Source: Stenotrophomonas beteli (lineage in GTDB: Bacteria; Pseudomonadota; Gammaproteobacteria; Xanthomonadales; Xanthomonadaceae). Taken from it: DNA of 64,000 nucleotides. Location: the NCBI RefSeq assembly GCF_001431665.1, contig NZ_LLXV01000001.1, positions 1 to 64,000 of the forward strand, read 5' to 3'. The notes below the pieces were generated by a model. The model was given only the letters and a program-made list of their open reading frames with translations, had not been told where the DNA came from and made no database searches. Each line of letters begins with the position of its first letter. Position 1 is the stretch's first letter. Made by a program: the position numbers and the translations under genes. Positions 36,313 through 45,235 of the stretch are shown piece by piece.

Positions 36313-38421
36313 ATGTCGCTTCCGTCGTACCGCCCTAACCCGTCGCTGCTGTTCCTGGCCGTTTCCCTCGGCCTCTCCTCCACTGCCGCAGCCGCCCCAC
36401 AGGCCACCACGCTGGATGCCGTACAGGTCACGGCCGCCGATGCCAGCGCGCAGGCGCGCGAGGCACTGAAACGCGTACCGGGCGCCAGCAACGTCATCGA
36501 TGTAGCCAAGGCCGACAGCCGCCTGTCCAGCAGCGCCGATGTACTCGCCTACCAGCCGGGCATCAGCGCACAGTCCCCGGGCAACGAAGGCACCAAGATC
36601 TCGATCCGTGGCTCGGGCATCAACCGGGGCCCGGGTGCGCACGCCTCGGGCATCGCCGTGTCGATCGACGGTCTGCCGCTGACCGGCCCGGGTGGTACGC
36701 CCTATGAGCTGCTGGAACCACTGTGGCTGTCGCGCGTGGAAGTCCTGCGCGGCGCCAACGGTCTCCAGCGCGGCGCGCTGGCGCTGGGCGGTGCCATCGA
36801 CTACGTCAGCCGCAGCGGTCGCGATTCGGCGGGCGCGCAGCTGCACTACGAAGCCGGCAGCCGTGGCTACCAGAAGCGCGCCCTCAGCTGGGGGGGCGTC
36901 AGCGGTGATGTCGATTACTTCCTGGCCTACACCGATACCGAGTTCGATGGCTACCAGCGCCATGCCCGCGGTGATGGCAAGGGTGCAATGGCCAACATCG
37001 GCTGGCAGATCACGCCGGACCTGCAGACGCGCTTCTTCGTGCGCTACCGCGAAACCAATCACGAAACACCCGGTCGCCTCACCCGCGATCAGATCCGCAA
37101 CGATCCACACGCCGCGAATGCCGCCAACCTGGCCATCGACGCGCGTCGCCCGCAGCCGGGCAGCACTTGGCTGGGCAATGTCACCACGCTGCAGATCGAT
37201 GAGGACTCCTCGCTGCAGGCCGGGCTGGTCTATCACAGGTACCCGATGGACCTGAACGAGAGCCTGTACCGCCAGCAGCTGGACTACGCCAACCTCAACG
37301 CCACGCTGGATTACCGCCATCGCCACACGCTGTTCGGGCTGGGCAGCGACACCACGATCGGGCTGCGCGTCACCCACGATCTGGACGCCGATGTGCGCGA
37401 GTCGCTGCGCTTTGCCAGCAACGGCTATGCCGCCGGCACGCGTACGCGTGATTTCCGCCACCACGGCACCGACAGCACGCTGCACATCAGCAATACCCTC
37501 ACCTTCAATGACCGCCTGCGCATGCAGACCGGGCTGGCACTGATCAACACCCGCCGCGATGTGCAGGTGACCTGGCCAAGCAGCGGCGGCCGCCTGCGTG
37601 ACCGCGACTGGGACTACGCGCCGCGGCTGGGCTTCACCTGGCAACATAGCGCGCAGACGCAATGGTTCGGCAACCTCAGCCGCTCGGTAGAGGCGCCGCA
37701 TCCATGGTCGATGATCTGGGGCTCGAACCAGTACTTCGGGCCAGGCAATGGCCCGTCTACCGGCCGCCAGCGCGCGCCGGTGCCGATGCAGAACCAGACC
37801 GCCACCACGCTGGAACTGGGTGCGCGCGGCGATGCGGCGCTGGGCCGCTGGGAATTGACCGGCTACTACGCGCATGTGAATCACGAGCTGCTGAGCGTGG
37901 AACTGCAACCGGTACCGAACCTGTTCATCGCAGAAAGCAACGCCAGCCCCACCGTGCACCGTGGCATCGAAGCTGGATTGGACAGCACACTGTGGCAGGC
38001 CGCGCCGGGGCGCCTGTCGTTGCGCCAGGCGTACACCTTCAATGATTTCCGTTACCGCCACGACGCGCGCTTCGGCAGCAACCGCCTGCCCGGCCTGCCG
38101 CGCCACGCCTACCAGGCCGAGCTGCGCTTCGATCACGCGTCCGGCCTGTACGCTGCGCTCAATACCGAATACGCCTCGCGCATCGCAGTGGACTACGCCA
38201 ACAGCTCCTGGGCCGACAGCCATGTGATCTTCGGCAGCCGCATCGGCTACGACGCACCCGGTGGCCGCTGGCAGGCCTGGGCGGAGATGCGCAACCTCGG
38301 CAACCGCCACTACGCCGCCACGGTCACGCCGGGCTACGACGACGCTGGCAAGGATGTCGCGCGCTCGACGCCGGGCGAAGGTCGTGGCGTCTATGCAGGC
38401 GTGCGCTTGCGCTTTGATTGA
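36313..38421 (+). CDS. TonB-dependent outer-membrane receptor
   Basis: 702 residues. A signal peptide ends at AAAAPQ, and a TonB-box region TLDAVQVTAAD follows. The plug domain (~45-165) has DVLAYQPGISAQS, ISIRGSGINRGPGAH, VSIDGLPLTG and VEVLRGANGLQRGALALGGAIDYV. A barrel ends in RLRFD. It differs from the siderophore receptor at 5.1 kb: there is no PQSIQVV phrase and no Fur-like palindrome in the ~95 bases upstream. The ligand is unknown, possibly a metal chelate or heme-like compound; this is a guess. Confidence 0.88.
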   Translation: MSLPSYRPNPSLLFLAVSLGLSSTAAAAPQATTLDAVQVTAADASAQAREALKRVPGASNVIDVAKADSRLSSSADVLAYQPGISAQSPGNEGTKISIRGSGINRGPGAHASGIAVSIDGLPLTGPGGTPYELLEPLWLSRVEVLRGANGLQRGALALGGAIDYVSRSGRDSAGAQLHYEAGSRGYQKRALSWGGVSGDVDYFLAYTDTEFDGYQRHARGDGKGAMANIGWQITPDLQTRFFVRYRETNHETPGRLTRDQIRNDPHAANAANLAIDARRPQPGSTWLGNVTTLQIDEDSSLQAGLVYHRYPMDLNESLYRQQLDYANLNATLDYRHRHTLFGLGSDTTIGLRVTHDLDADVRESLRFASNGYAAGTRTRDFRHHGTDSTLHISNTLTFNDRLRMQTGLALINTRRDVQVTWPSSGGRLRDRDWDYAPRLGFTWQHSAQTQWFGNLSRSVEAPHPWSMIWGSNQYFGPGNGPSTGRQRAPVPMQNQTATTLELGARGDAALGRWELTGYYAHVNHELLSVELQPVPNLFIAESNASPTVHRGIEAGLDSTLWQAAPGRLSLRQAYTFNDFRYRHDARFGSNRLPGLPRHAYQAELRFDHASGLYAALNTEYASRIAVDYANSSWADSHVIFGSRIGYDAPGGRWQAWAEMRNLGNRHYAATVTPGYDDAGKDVARSTPGEGRGVYAGVRLRFD

Positions 38422-38469
38422 TGAACGCAGGCGGTGCCGGGCGTAATCCGGCGCCCTCTGCCGCTCTCG

Positions 38470-38736
38470 TCAATGGGCGTACGTCCAGGGCCGCAGTATG
38501 CGGCCGTCCCATACGCCGCCCAGACCCCGTTCCGGGGGTCTGGCTATCCAGCGTCCTTGTTCCCGATGCAGTACGACAAGCTCCCGGTAGACGAAATCGT
38601 CGGAACACGAATCCCAGGCGACCGCGATCATAGCCCACTGTCCATCGACTGGCCTGGGCTGCGGCACTCTCGGTCTGGCTTGAACGAGGTATCTGTCATC
38701 ACGACTCCGCCAACGGGGGCCACAGACCGTGTCCAA
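38470..38736 (-). pseudogene. C-terminal remnant of a paralogue of the gene at 38699
   Basis: This 88-codon frame ends in DGQWAMIAVAWDSCS ... LVVLHREQGRW. The intact neighbour ends in DGNWAMASVASDLCS ... LYLLHRRKGGW. The two align over about 55 residues with the same spacing. The fragment has no N-terminal half and its upstream end runs into the 3' end of the intact gene. It is best read as what is left of a tandem duplicate, though a functional small protein cannot be excluded. Confidence 0.6.
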
Positions 38737-39544
38737 AGCTCATATGGCGGACAGGCTGCACTCGAACATGCTCCCATCCGCCCTTCCTGCGGTGCAGAAG
38801 GTAGAGGACGCGCATACCCATTCCTCCACTGCACAGGTCCGAGGCGACCGATGCCATTGCCCAGTTCCCGTCCAGGCTGAACACAGGTCGCTGCAGATAG
38901 ACAACGCCCAGATCCCGATTGCCCGGTCCCCCCATGCATCCTTCGATACCGCGCGCGCGTCGTTGCTGAAGCTCGTCCCACGTCATACGTTGCGCCCGCA
39001 CATGCGCAAGCTCAAACGCGAGGTCGGGTACCCGTGCAGCCCGGCGGTTTACGACCTGCAGCATCGACTCCAGATGCTGCTGCAGTTGAAAGGACGCCGC
39101 ACTGTCATCATCGCGCCACTCGACGACGCTGTGACGAACCTGGCAGACCGGGGCGGGATCTCCTTCACCGCAGGAGGGCGCGGTCCATTCCATCACAGCG
39201 AATGGCATGCCGGGCTCCCGGCCGTGCGGCTCGAAGTGCGCTGACGCGAGGTCTTCCAGCGGCACCGCCGCGGTCGCGAACCCACTGTTACCGGTCAGCA
39301 TCGGGGAAGGGACTGCCTTGATGGGAGTCGGTGGTACGGGCAGATTTCCTGGTGGTGTCGGTCGCAGGTCGATGAGCTCTGCCATCACCTCGGCCTGCAT
39401 CCTTGCCGTTCCCAGATTGATCGGAGGCGGGCCGACATCCTGCCGCCACTGCGGGCGCACGCTGGCCATCAGCGCTACGACTGCAACCATCGATAGAACG
39501 ACCGTTGTGGCCAGGACGCGTTTCCGTGCAATGCGCTGTCGCAT
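38699..39544 (-). CDS. hypothetical membrane-anchored protein
   Basis: 281 residues from the ATG at 39544 with AGGAA upstream. A basic N-terminus (MRQRIARKRV) and one hydrophobic segment (~11-30) make it a signal-anchor protein with a large periplasmic domain. That domain contains several cysteines (SCGEGDPAPVC, GCMGG, DLCSGG), which suggests disulphides. I do not recognise the family. It follows a membrane protein gene by 52 bases and precedes a decayed paralogue of its own C-terminal third. Confidence 0.72.
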   Translation of the reverse strand: MRQRIARKRVLATTVVLSMVAVVALMASVRPQWRQDVGPPPINLGTARMQAEVMAELIDLRPTPPGNLPVPPTPIKAVPSPMLTGNSGFATAAVPLEDLASAHFEPHGREPGMPFAVMEWTAPSCGEGDPAPVCQVRHSVVEWRDDDSAASFQLQQHLESMLQVVNRRAARVPDLAFELAHVRAQRMTWDELQQRRARGIEGCMGGPGNRDLGVVYLQRPVFSLDGNWAMASVASDLCSGGMGMRVLYLLHRRKGGWEHVRVQPVRHMSFGHGLWPPLAES

Positions 39545-39596
39545 GAAGTTCCTGGAAGAAATGAAGCGGGTTGGGATATCGGCCGGGAACGTGGCG

Positions 39597-40376
39597 CTAC
39601 AGCGCTTGAATGGCCTGCAGCAGATGGGTCGCATCTGGCGCGAGTTCCTGCGCGAGCCAGCCCAGCACCACAAAGAACAGCAGCAGGCCGAGCAGCGGCC
39701 AGATCGTGTGCGTCACGCATACCCGCCACCACCCCTGCTCGTGCATGCCCTGCATGCGCCGATACAGGCCACCGGCGATGGCGGCGTCCACCAGCAGTTC
39801 GGCCATCAGCACCGGCGCCGACCACACCACCCACACGCTCGCCAGCAGGACGGTCGCCACCAGCGCGACGATGCCGAGGATCGCCAGCAACGGCAGGCCC
39901 GCTTCGTCTTCGGCCAGGCCGGTCAACGGCAGCTGACCGGCATCGCCGCCGCTGACCTGCGCCGACTCATTCCACGAAGCTGATGCGCCGCCACCTCCAG
40001 AACGGCCACCGACGCCGCTCCACGGTGATTCCAAGGGACTTCCGCGAGGCGATGGGCTGCCACTGCCCACATCCGGCGACAGGCCATCCAGCACGTTGTC
40101 CCAGCGCCAGCGGATCCAGATCCACATCAGCAGCAGGAACACGCCATAGGCCAACAGCACGGCCATCGGGTAGCGAAGCAGCATCGCGTCGATGCCGGCC
40201 AGACGCAGCACATGCGAGGCAAGAAAACCGGCCGCACCGGTCAGGGCCACGATCAGCGCCATCTGCAGGCGTGGCCAGCCGCGTTCCTGCAGATGTTGCC
40301 GCGCGCGCACGAGCTCACCGGCGCGGTTCACCGGCAACTTCAGCGGGCTCCGCGCAAAGAAACGGGTGCGTTTCAT
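39597..40376 (-). CDS. hypothetical multi-span membrane protein
   Basis: 259 residues from MKRTRFFARSP at 40376. Two membrane segments near the N-terminus (~37-57 and ~62-83) are followed by a long Gly/Ser-rich soluble loop (~95-150). Two or three more hydrophobic segments fill the C-terminal third (LLAILGIVALVATVLLASV, WPLLGLLLFFVVLGWLA). No family motif is evident. It is the first of a small minus-strand cluster with the anchored protein at 38699, so the two may act together at the inner membrane. Confidence 0.72.
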   Translation of the reverse strand: MKRTRFFARSPLKLPVNRAGELVRARQHLQERGWPRLQMALIVALTGAAGFLASHVLRLAGIDAMLLRYPMAVLLAYGVFLLLMWIWIRWRWDNVLDGLSPDVGSGSPSPRGSPLESPWSGVGGRSGGGGASASWNESAQVSGGDAGQLPLTGLAEDEAGLPLLAILGIVALVATVLLASVWVVWSAPVLMAELLVDAAIAGGLYRRMQGMHEQGWWRVCVTHTIWPLLGLLLFFVVLGWLAQELAPDATHLLQAIQAL

Positions 40377-40529
40377 CGGCGCCACCGGGTGCCGCGGATC
40401 GTGCAGCGGGGAAGCTCGAAAACCTGATGCTGCATGCGGACATCCTTGCCGGGCACGCGTGGGTGGTGTTGCGCGGATTCTACCGCGGTCGGGGCCACTG
40501 TCCAGACGACGGGCCGAGGCCATCGATCA

Positions 40530-40913
40530 TCAGCTGCGGTCGACGATCCGCACGATGCGACCGTCCTCAAAAGCGAACTCGCTGTGTCCCTGCAGTGCCA
40601 GTTCCGTCCCCGCGCTGGGACCATCGGGAATGTCCTGCGCGAACACGCCGCGCCAGCCGATGCTGGCCAGCACCACGCCATCCTTGAAGGTCAGCTCGAG
40701 CAACCGCTGCTCGCGCTCACGGAACAACGGCGCCGATTGCCGTGCCAGTTCGCCGAAGGCATCAATGCCTTCGGTGACCATCGTCAGCCGGCCACCACTG
40801 TGATTCTCGAAACGCACGTCATGCGCCAGCACCGCCAGCATGGCGTCGATGTCGAAGCGGTTGTAGGCCTGCAGGTAGTGCTCGATCAGATGGCGGCAGT
40901 GCGATTCGTCCAC
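40530..40913 (-). CDS. SnoaL/NTF2-like protein
   Basis: 127 residues with the cone-shaped NTF2-like fold pattern: HLIEHYLQAYNRFDIDAML at the start, HDVRFENHSGG, then curved-sheet strands ending in EDGRIVRIVDRS. Members include small isomerases, dehydratases and stress proteins of unknown function, so no reaction is assigned. No signal peptide. It lies near, and on the same strand as, the TetR gene at 40966 but is separated from it by 52 bases. Confidence 0.82.
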   Translation of the reverse strand: MDESHCRHLIEHYLQAYNRFDIDAMLAVLAHDVRFENHSGGRLTMVTEGIDAFGELARQSAPLFREREQRLLELTFKDGVVLASIGWRGVFAQDIPDGPSAGTELALQGHSEFAFEDGRIVRIVDRS

Positions 40914-40965
40914 GGCGGCGTCCAGTCAGGGCCTGCGCCGAGTCTCCCGCGACCGTGCCGCCGGA

Positions 40966-41541
40966 TCAAGGCGGCGCAGCGGCCTTCAGCAACTGCGCGG
41001 CCACCTGGTCGAACGGAGCGATGTCCTGCAGTGCGCGGCTCATCGCCACCGCGCCTTCCACGCTGGCAATCACCAGGCTGGCCAAGCCGGCCGCAGCGGT
41101 CGAATCATGACCATCGGCGATGAAGGCAGCCGCCAGGTGCCCCTGCCAGCGCACGAACACCTCGGCGGCGGCCACGCGTGGCTGGCTCGGTGCGGCATCC
41201 ATCGGCTCTTCCACTGCGGCGGCCAGTACCGGGCAACCGGCACGGAACTGCGTGCGCAGCAGGCGCTCGCGCCACATGGCCAGGAACTGCTGCAGGCCTT
41301 GCACCGCCCCGCCCTTCAGCAGCTCCACCAGCAGCGCTTCCACCTTGTCGCCGGCCATGTGGGTGGCACGCGCCAGCAGCTCCTGCTTGCCGCCGGGAAA
41401 ATGGTGGTAGGTGGAACCCAGCGGCGCCTCGGCCAGCTTGGTCACCTCACGGATGCTGGTGGCATTGAGGCCCACACGCGCCAGCATCTGTGCCGCAGCA
41501 TCAATCACGCGTTGGGGCGCATCAGAGGGGCGCGGGCTCAC
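40966..41541 (-). CDS. TetR family transcriptional regulator
   Basis: 191 residues from a GTG at 41541, chosen because AAGGAG lies six bases upstream and the protein then begins directly before the helix-turn-helix (VIDAAAQML, GLNATSIREVTKLAEAPLGSTYHHF). The C-terminal domain resembles the LmrA/YxaF-type TetR group. It is divergent from the thioesterase gene at 41611 across a 69-base gap holding a perfect inverted repeat, so it probably represses that gene and itself. Confidence 0.9.
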   Translation of the reverse strand: MSPRPSDAPQRVIDAAAQMLARVGLNATSIREVTKLAEAPLGSTYHHFPGGKQELLARATHMAGDKVEALLVELLKGGAVQGLQQFLAMWRERLLRTQFRAGCPVLAAAVEEPMDAAPSQPRVAAAEVFVRWQGHLAAAFIADGHDSTAAAGLASLVIASVEGAVAMSRALQDIAPFDQVAAQLLKAAAPP

Positions 41542-41565
41542 GGCAAGCTCCTTGCCAGGACAGTC

Positions 41566-41597
41566 GTTATAGATTAGCGTACCGGCGATTCTATAAC
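41566..41597. promoter_or_regulatory. candidate TetR operator
   Basis: GTTATAGA (41566-41573) and TCTATAAC (41590-41597) are a perfect 8-base inverted repeat. Each arm also borders an ACAGTCGT/AGTCGTCA block, giving two related half-sites. It lies midway between the divergent TetR and thioesterase starts. Confidence 0.62.
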
Positions 41598-41610
41598 AGT
41601 CGTCATAATC

Positions 41611-42156
41611 ATGAATCTCTGGTTCCGCCTGCTCCATCTGCTGCTGTGCAGCCTGTTCCGGCCGAAGCTGGAGGCCCCGTTCGGAGTCTCGCGGCTGCGT
41701 TTCCGGGTGCTGCCCAACGACCTGGACAGCAACCTGCACATGACCAACGGCCGCTACTGGAACATCTTCGACCTGGGCCGGCTGGACCTGATCCTGCGCA
41801 TGGGCCTGGGGCGGGTGGCGCTGCGCGAGAAGTGGGCACCGATCGTCGGCGCCGGCACCATCCAGTTCCGCCGCGAGCTGAAGCCGTTCCAGCGTTTCAT
41901 CCTGGAAACCCGCCTGGTCGGCTGGGTCGGCTCGCGCGGCATCATGGAGCAGCGCGTGCTGATCGGGCCCGAGCAGAAGATCGCCACCCGTGCGCTGCTG
42001 GTCACCGGCATCTACGACCGGCGCGCGCGCCAGTTCCTGGGCATGCCGCAGATGATGGAAGCGATCGGCGTGGTCGCGCCGCCCTCGCCGCCGCTCAGTG
42101 CGGCCGCCGAAGCGCTGCTGGCGGCCGATGCCGCATTGAAGCAGGACGATGCCTGA
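41611..42156 (+). CDS. hot-dog fold thioesterase family protein
   Basis: 181 residues. The stretch RFRVLPNDLDSNLHMTNGRYW is the active-site helix region of 4-hydroxybenzoyl-CoA thioesterase-like (THEM6-type) hot-dog proteins, with the conserved Asp and His-Met. The hydrophobic N-terminus (WFRLLHLLLCSLF) may attach it to the membrane. It probably hydrolyses an acyl-CoA. The divergent TetR gene suggests regulation by a fatty acid or acyl-CoA-like ligand, which is an inference. Confidence 0.85.
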   Translation: MNLWFRLLHLLLCSLFRPKLEAPFGVSRLRFRVLPNDLDSNLHMTNGRYWNIFDLGRLDLILRMGLGRVALREKWAPIVGAGTIQFRRELKPFQRFILETRLVGWVGSRGIMEQRVLIGPEQKIATRALLVTGIYDRRARQFLGMPQMMEAIGVVAPPSPPLSAAAEALLAADAALKQDDA

Positions 42157-42262
42157 GCCACAGGTGGAAGCCGACCTGCATGCGGCGCTTTTCGCCGCGC
42201 CGCTGGCGGCCCGCCCAGCGGTTGGCTGATGCCCCAGGACAGTGCGGCAGATCCGCTGGAGA

Positions 42263-43087
42263 TCAGTTTCGGTACGTTGCTGTCGACAAACCTGCCTGCC
42301 GCAGCGACTTCTGCTGCAGCGCGCATTTGACCGCCGCTTCGGCCAACGGCGCCATCACCGCATAGCCCTCCGCCGTAGGGTGCACGCCATCGTCAGCCAG
42401 TGCCGGATCGAGGCCGCCAGCCGCATTGGCCATCGGCGTGTAGTAGTCCAGATAGACCAGATGCTGTGCATCTGCATAGCGCTTCAACGCCGTGTTCAAT
42501 GCACGCACCTTCGGCGCGGGCGTTGTTCCCGGCAGCCACGGATAGTCGCTGACCGGCAGCACCGAGGCCAGCACCACGGCGATGCCATGCGCGCGCGCCA
42601 GCTCCACCATCGCGTGCAGGTTGTCTTCGATCATCGCCTGCGTGGAGGGGCCGGTGTTACCAGCGATGTCGTTGGTGCCGGCCAGGATCACCACCACCTG
42701 TGGCTTCAATGCCAGCACGTCCTGCGGGAAACGCACCAGCATCTGCGCCGTGGTCTGGCCGCTGATGCCGCGATTGAGCCAGCCTTTGCCAGGGAAGAAC
42801 GAGGCGCTGCCTTCCCTGCCCCAGCCTTCGGTGATGGAATCGCCGTAGAACACCACGCGCGGCTGGCCGGATGCAGGAGCGGGCAGCTGTGCGTTGGCAT
42901 CGCGGTAGCGCTGCAGCTGCGGCCAATCAGCCAGGCGCTGCTGCATGAAACGCACTTCGTCTGCGCGCAGCTCTCCGACCGGCTTCAGCAGCAGTGGATT
43001 GACCGCCGCAGCTTCGGCCGCCCTCAGCGGCGCGCCCAGCGCCATGCAAACGGCGACGGCAGCGGCAAGCAGCACGGGTACACGCAT
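42263..43087 (-). CDS. secreted SGNH/GDSL-family hydrolase
   Basis: 274 residues with a signal peptide (MRVPVLLAAAVAVCMALG, cleavage near LRAAEA). All four SGNH blocks are visible: nucleophile Ser in YGDSITEGW, Gly in NRGISGQTT, Asn in LAGTNDIAG, and the catalytic Asp/His in DDGVHPTAEGY. These enzymes are esterases, lipases or carbohydrate deacetylases. The order and short length fit the platelet-activating-factor acetylhydrolase-like group. It acts in the periplasm or outside the cell; substrate unknown. Confidence 0.9.
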   Translation of the reverse strand: MRVPVLLAAAVAVCMALGAPLRAAEAAAVNPLLLKPVGELRADEVRFMQQRLADWPQLQRYRDANAQLPAPASGQPRVVFYGDSITEGWGREGSASFFPGKGWLNRGISGQTTAQMLVRFPQDVLALKPQVVVILAGTNDIAGNTGPSTQAMIEDNLHAMVELARAHGIAVVLASVLPVSDYPWLPGTTPAPKVRALNTALKRYADAQHLVYLDYYTPMANAAGGLDPALADDGVHPTAEGYAVMAPLAEAAVKCALQQKSLRQAGLSTATYRN

Positions 43088-43136
43088 GCGGGTTCTCCAG
43101 CAAACCAGACCCGCAGTCTAACGCCCCAACGCTGCG

Positions 43137-44102
43137 TCATCGCGAAGCCGAGCGCGCTGCCACACCGGTCACCTTGGCCGGCATCCACATGCCCGGCGTC
43201 CAGCCGCTGGCGGCCAGAATCGCCTTCGGGTCATCCTGCTGGATCAGCGCACGCACCGCCTCGTGCTTGTCCTTGGCCTGAAGGTAGTACGCCTTGGCGA
43301 TGCGGTAACCCACCCAGTAGCCCAGGTCGTAGGGCGCCTGCGAACCGGGTGAGTAGTTGTACAGCCACGGTGACAGATCGGTGCTGTCCAGATCCAGCGC
43401 GAATGCGCTTTCGATATGCACTTCGCGGCCACGCGTCCAGGCGGCATGGCGCCCGTTGCCGACGTTGCCGGAGATCAGCTCGGTGATGAACTCGGCGATG
43501 CCTTCGCCCAGCGAGATGCGCAGCACGGTCGCGCGCGGATCACCCGGCTCGACGTCGATCAGGCCGGTCTGCTGGATATGCACGTACTCGTGCGCGATCA
43601 CGTGGACGAAGCGATCCTGCACATTGGGATTCATGAAATCGGCTGCGCACAGCGCTTCCAGGCCGATGATCACGCCGCTTTTCGAGGTCAGGCCGACCGG
43701 GCGGCCGCGGCCCACGGCGATGGTCACCGCAGGGAATGTGGTCTTCGGGTAGATCGCCTGCAGATTGGCGAACACCTGCACCAGGCGCTGCTTCACCGCC
43801 GGTAGCTCGGCCAGGCAGGTTCGTCCCTGCGCGTACAGCGCCGGCTGGTTGGCGATGGCCTCGGCGATGCGTTCGGCGGTGACCCGGCGCGCCTTGGCCA
43901 GCTCGGCCAGGCCGGTCGAACCCTCGGCCAGATACCCGTGCAACTGGGCAACACTGGGCTTGCCGCCAGCGCTGTCGTAGAGCGCATAGAAGCGACTGAC
44001 ATCCTCGGTGAGGATCTGTGGGCCCGCCGGTGCGGCGGCGGTGGCCACGCCGATCGCCCCGCCAAAGGCCAGGGCCAGCAGGCCGCGCAGGATCATGTAC
44101 AT
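43137..44102 (-). CDS. periplasmic zinc metallopeptidase-like protein (DUF2268-type)
   Basis: 321 residues from the ATG at 44102 with GGACGGAG upstream. A signal peptide is followed by a domain with the zinc-binding HEYVH in FVHVIAHEYVHIQQTGL and a third-ligand candidate in LGEGIAEFITEL, about 30 residues later. This is the gluzincin arrangement. The C-terminal GYWVGYRIAKAYY and WTPGMWMP resemble DUF2268 predicted Zn-dependent proteases. Likely a periplasmic peptidase; no substrate can be inferred. Confidence 0.83.
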   Translation of the reverse strand: MYMILRGLLALAFGGAIGVATAAAPAGPQILTEDVSRFYALYDSAGGKPSVAQLHGYLAEGSTGLAELAKARRVTAERIAEAIANQPALYAQGRTCLAELPAVKQRLVQVFANLQAIYPKTTFPAVTIAVGRGRPVGLTSKSGVIIGLEALCAADFMNPNVQDRFVHVIAHEYVHIQQTGLIDVEPGDPRATVLRISLGEGIAEFITELISGNVGNGRHAAWTRGREVHIESAFALDLDSTDLSPWLYNYSPGSQAPYDLGYWVGYRIAKAYYLQAKDKHEAVRALIQQDDPKAILAASGWTPGMWMPAKVTGVAARSASR

Positions 44103-44241
44103 CGCTCCGTCCTTGGTGGTGTGCATGCAAGGCGCGCAATCTACCACTCTGCGCGGCCTGCCGCAGCCGGAGGATGCGGCCACCCGTGGGCTATGCCAGA
44201 CTCCCCCCGGGCAGCCAGCCACGGATGACGGAGCACGCACC

Positions 44242-45225
44242 ATGATGATCGTTCCCGCCTACTGGGCCGAAGCCCGCGTGCAGGCCCGCTTCCGTGGCCG
44301 TGCGCTGGTCGTGCGCCGCTTTGGCTGGTCCGATGAGGGCCCCGCCGAAGCCCAGGCGCATGCCGATGCCCGCGCCAACGAGGCACTCCACGCCATCGTT
44401 GCCGGGCAACCGCTGCCACGCCGCGAGGTGCGCAGCAATTACGGTGTGGAAGGCGTGCCGATCCGCGAACAGATCGTGCAGCGCGATGGCGACGTGGTCA
44501 TCACCCGCAACAGTTACGGCGCGTTGTGCCTGAACAGTCCGGATGTGCTGTTCGCCGACATCGACCATGCGCAGCCACCAGCCGGTTGCGTGATACCGGC
44601 GATCGTCGCTGCGGTCGTGCTGCTTGCCGGTGCAGTCATCGGCACCCTGCTGTGGCACTGGCTGGTGGGCCTGGTCCTGGGCGTGGCGGCAGTGCTGCTG
44701 GTCAACGCGGCAGTGCTGATGCGGCGGAAGCAACGCCTAGCCGCCGCCGGCGGCGTTGAAGGACTTGCGTTGAAGCGCGTGGAGGCCTTCAGCGCACGGC
44801 ACCCGGATTGGCATCTGCGTGCCTACCGTACCCCGGCCGGCCTGCGCCTGCTGGCGATGCACGCGACGTTCGCGCCCGAAGACGAGCAGCTGCAGGGGTT
44901 GTTCAAGGACCTCGGCACCGACGCACTGTACGCACGCATGTGCCGGCTGCAGCACTGCTTCCGTGCGCGGCTGAGCCCCAAGCCTTGGCGGGTCGGCCTG
45001 AAGTACCGCATCCGGCCGCCGGTGGCGGCGTGGTCTTCCGAGCAGGCCCACAATCCCGACCGCCTGGCCTGGATCGCCGAGTACGAAAAGAAGAGCGCCG
45101 GCTTCGCGGCCTGCACCTACCTGCGCAGCTTCGGCGACACCGCCCGGGTGCATGCCAAGGCCGAGCATGTGCGTGACCTGCATGACCGGCTGTCACGCGC
45201 GCAGGACCGCCTACCGCTGGCGTGA
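44242..45225 (+). CDS. hypothetical membrane protein
   Basis: 327 residues from the ATG at 44242, nine bases after GGAG. An N-terminal soluble region (~1-110; RVQARFRGRALVVRRFGWSDEGPAEAQAHAD, a string of Ala/His) precedes two close membrane segments (~115-160). The cytoplasmic C-terminal half has RHPDWHLRAYRTPAGLRLLA, SYEQ-like and CFRARLSPKPWR motifs. I do not recognise the family, but the composition and codon use are normal for the genome. It is divergent from the zinc peptidase gene. Confidence 0.72.
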   Translation: MMIVPAYWAEARVQARFRGRALVVRRFGWSDEGPAEAQAHADARANEALHAIVAGQPLPRREVRSNYGVEGVPIREQIVQRDGDVVITRNSYGALCLNSPDVLFADIDHAQPPAGCVIPAIVAAVVLLAGAVIGTLLWHWLVGLVLGVAAVLLVNAAVLMRRKQRLAAAGGVEGLALKRVEAFSARHPDWHLRAYRTPAGLRLLAMHATFAPEDEQLQGLFKDLGTDALYARMCRLQHCFRARLSPKPWRVGLKYRIRPPVAAWSSEQAHNPDRLAWIAEYEKKSAGFAACTYLRSFGDTARVHAKAEHVRDLHDRLSRAQDRLPLA

Positions 45226-45235
45226 GGGCGGGTAC

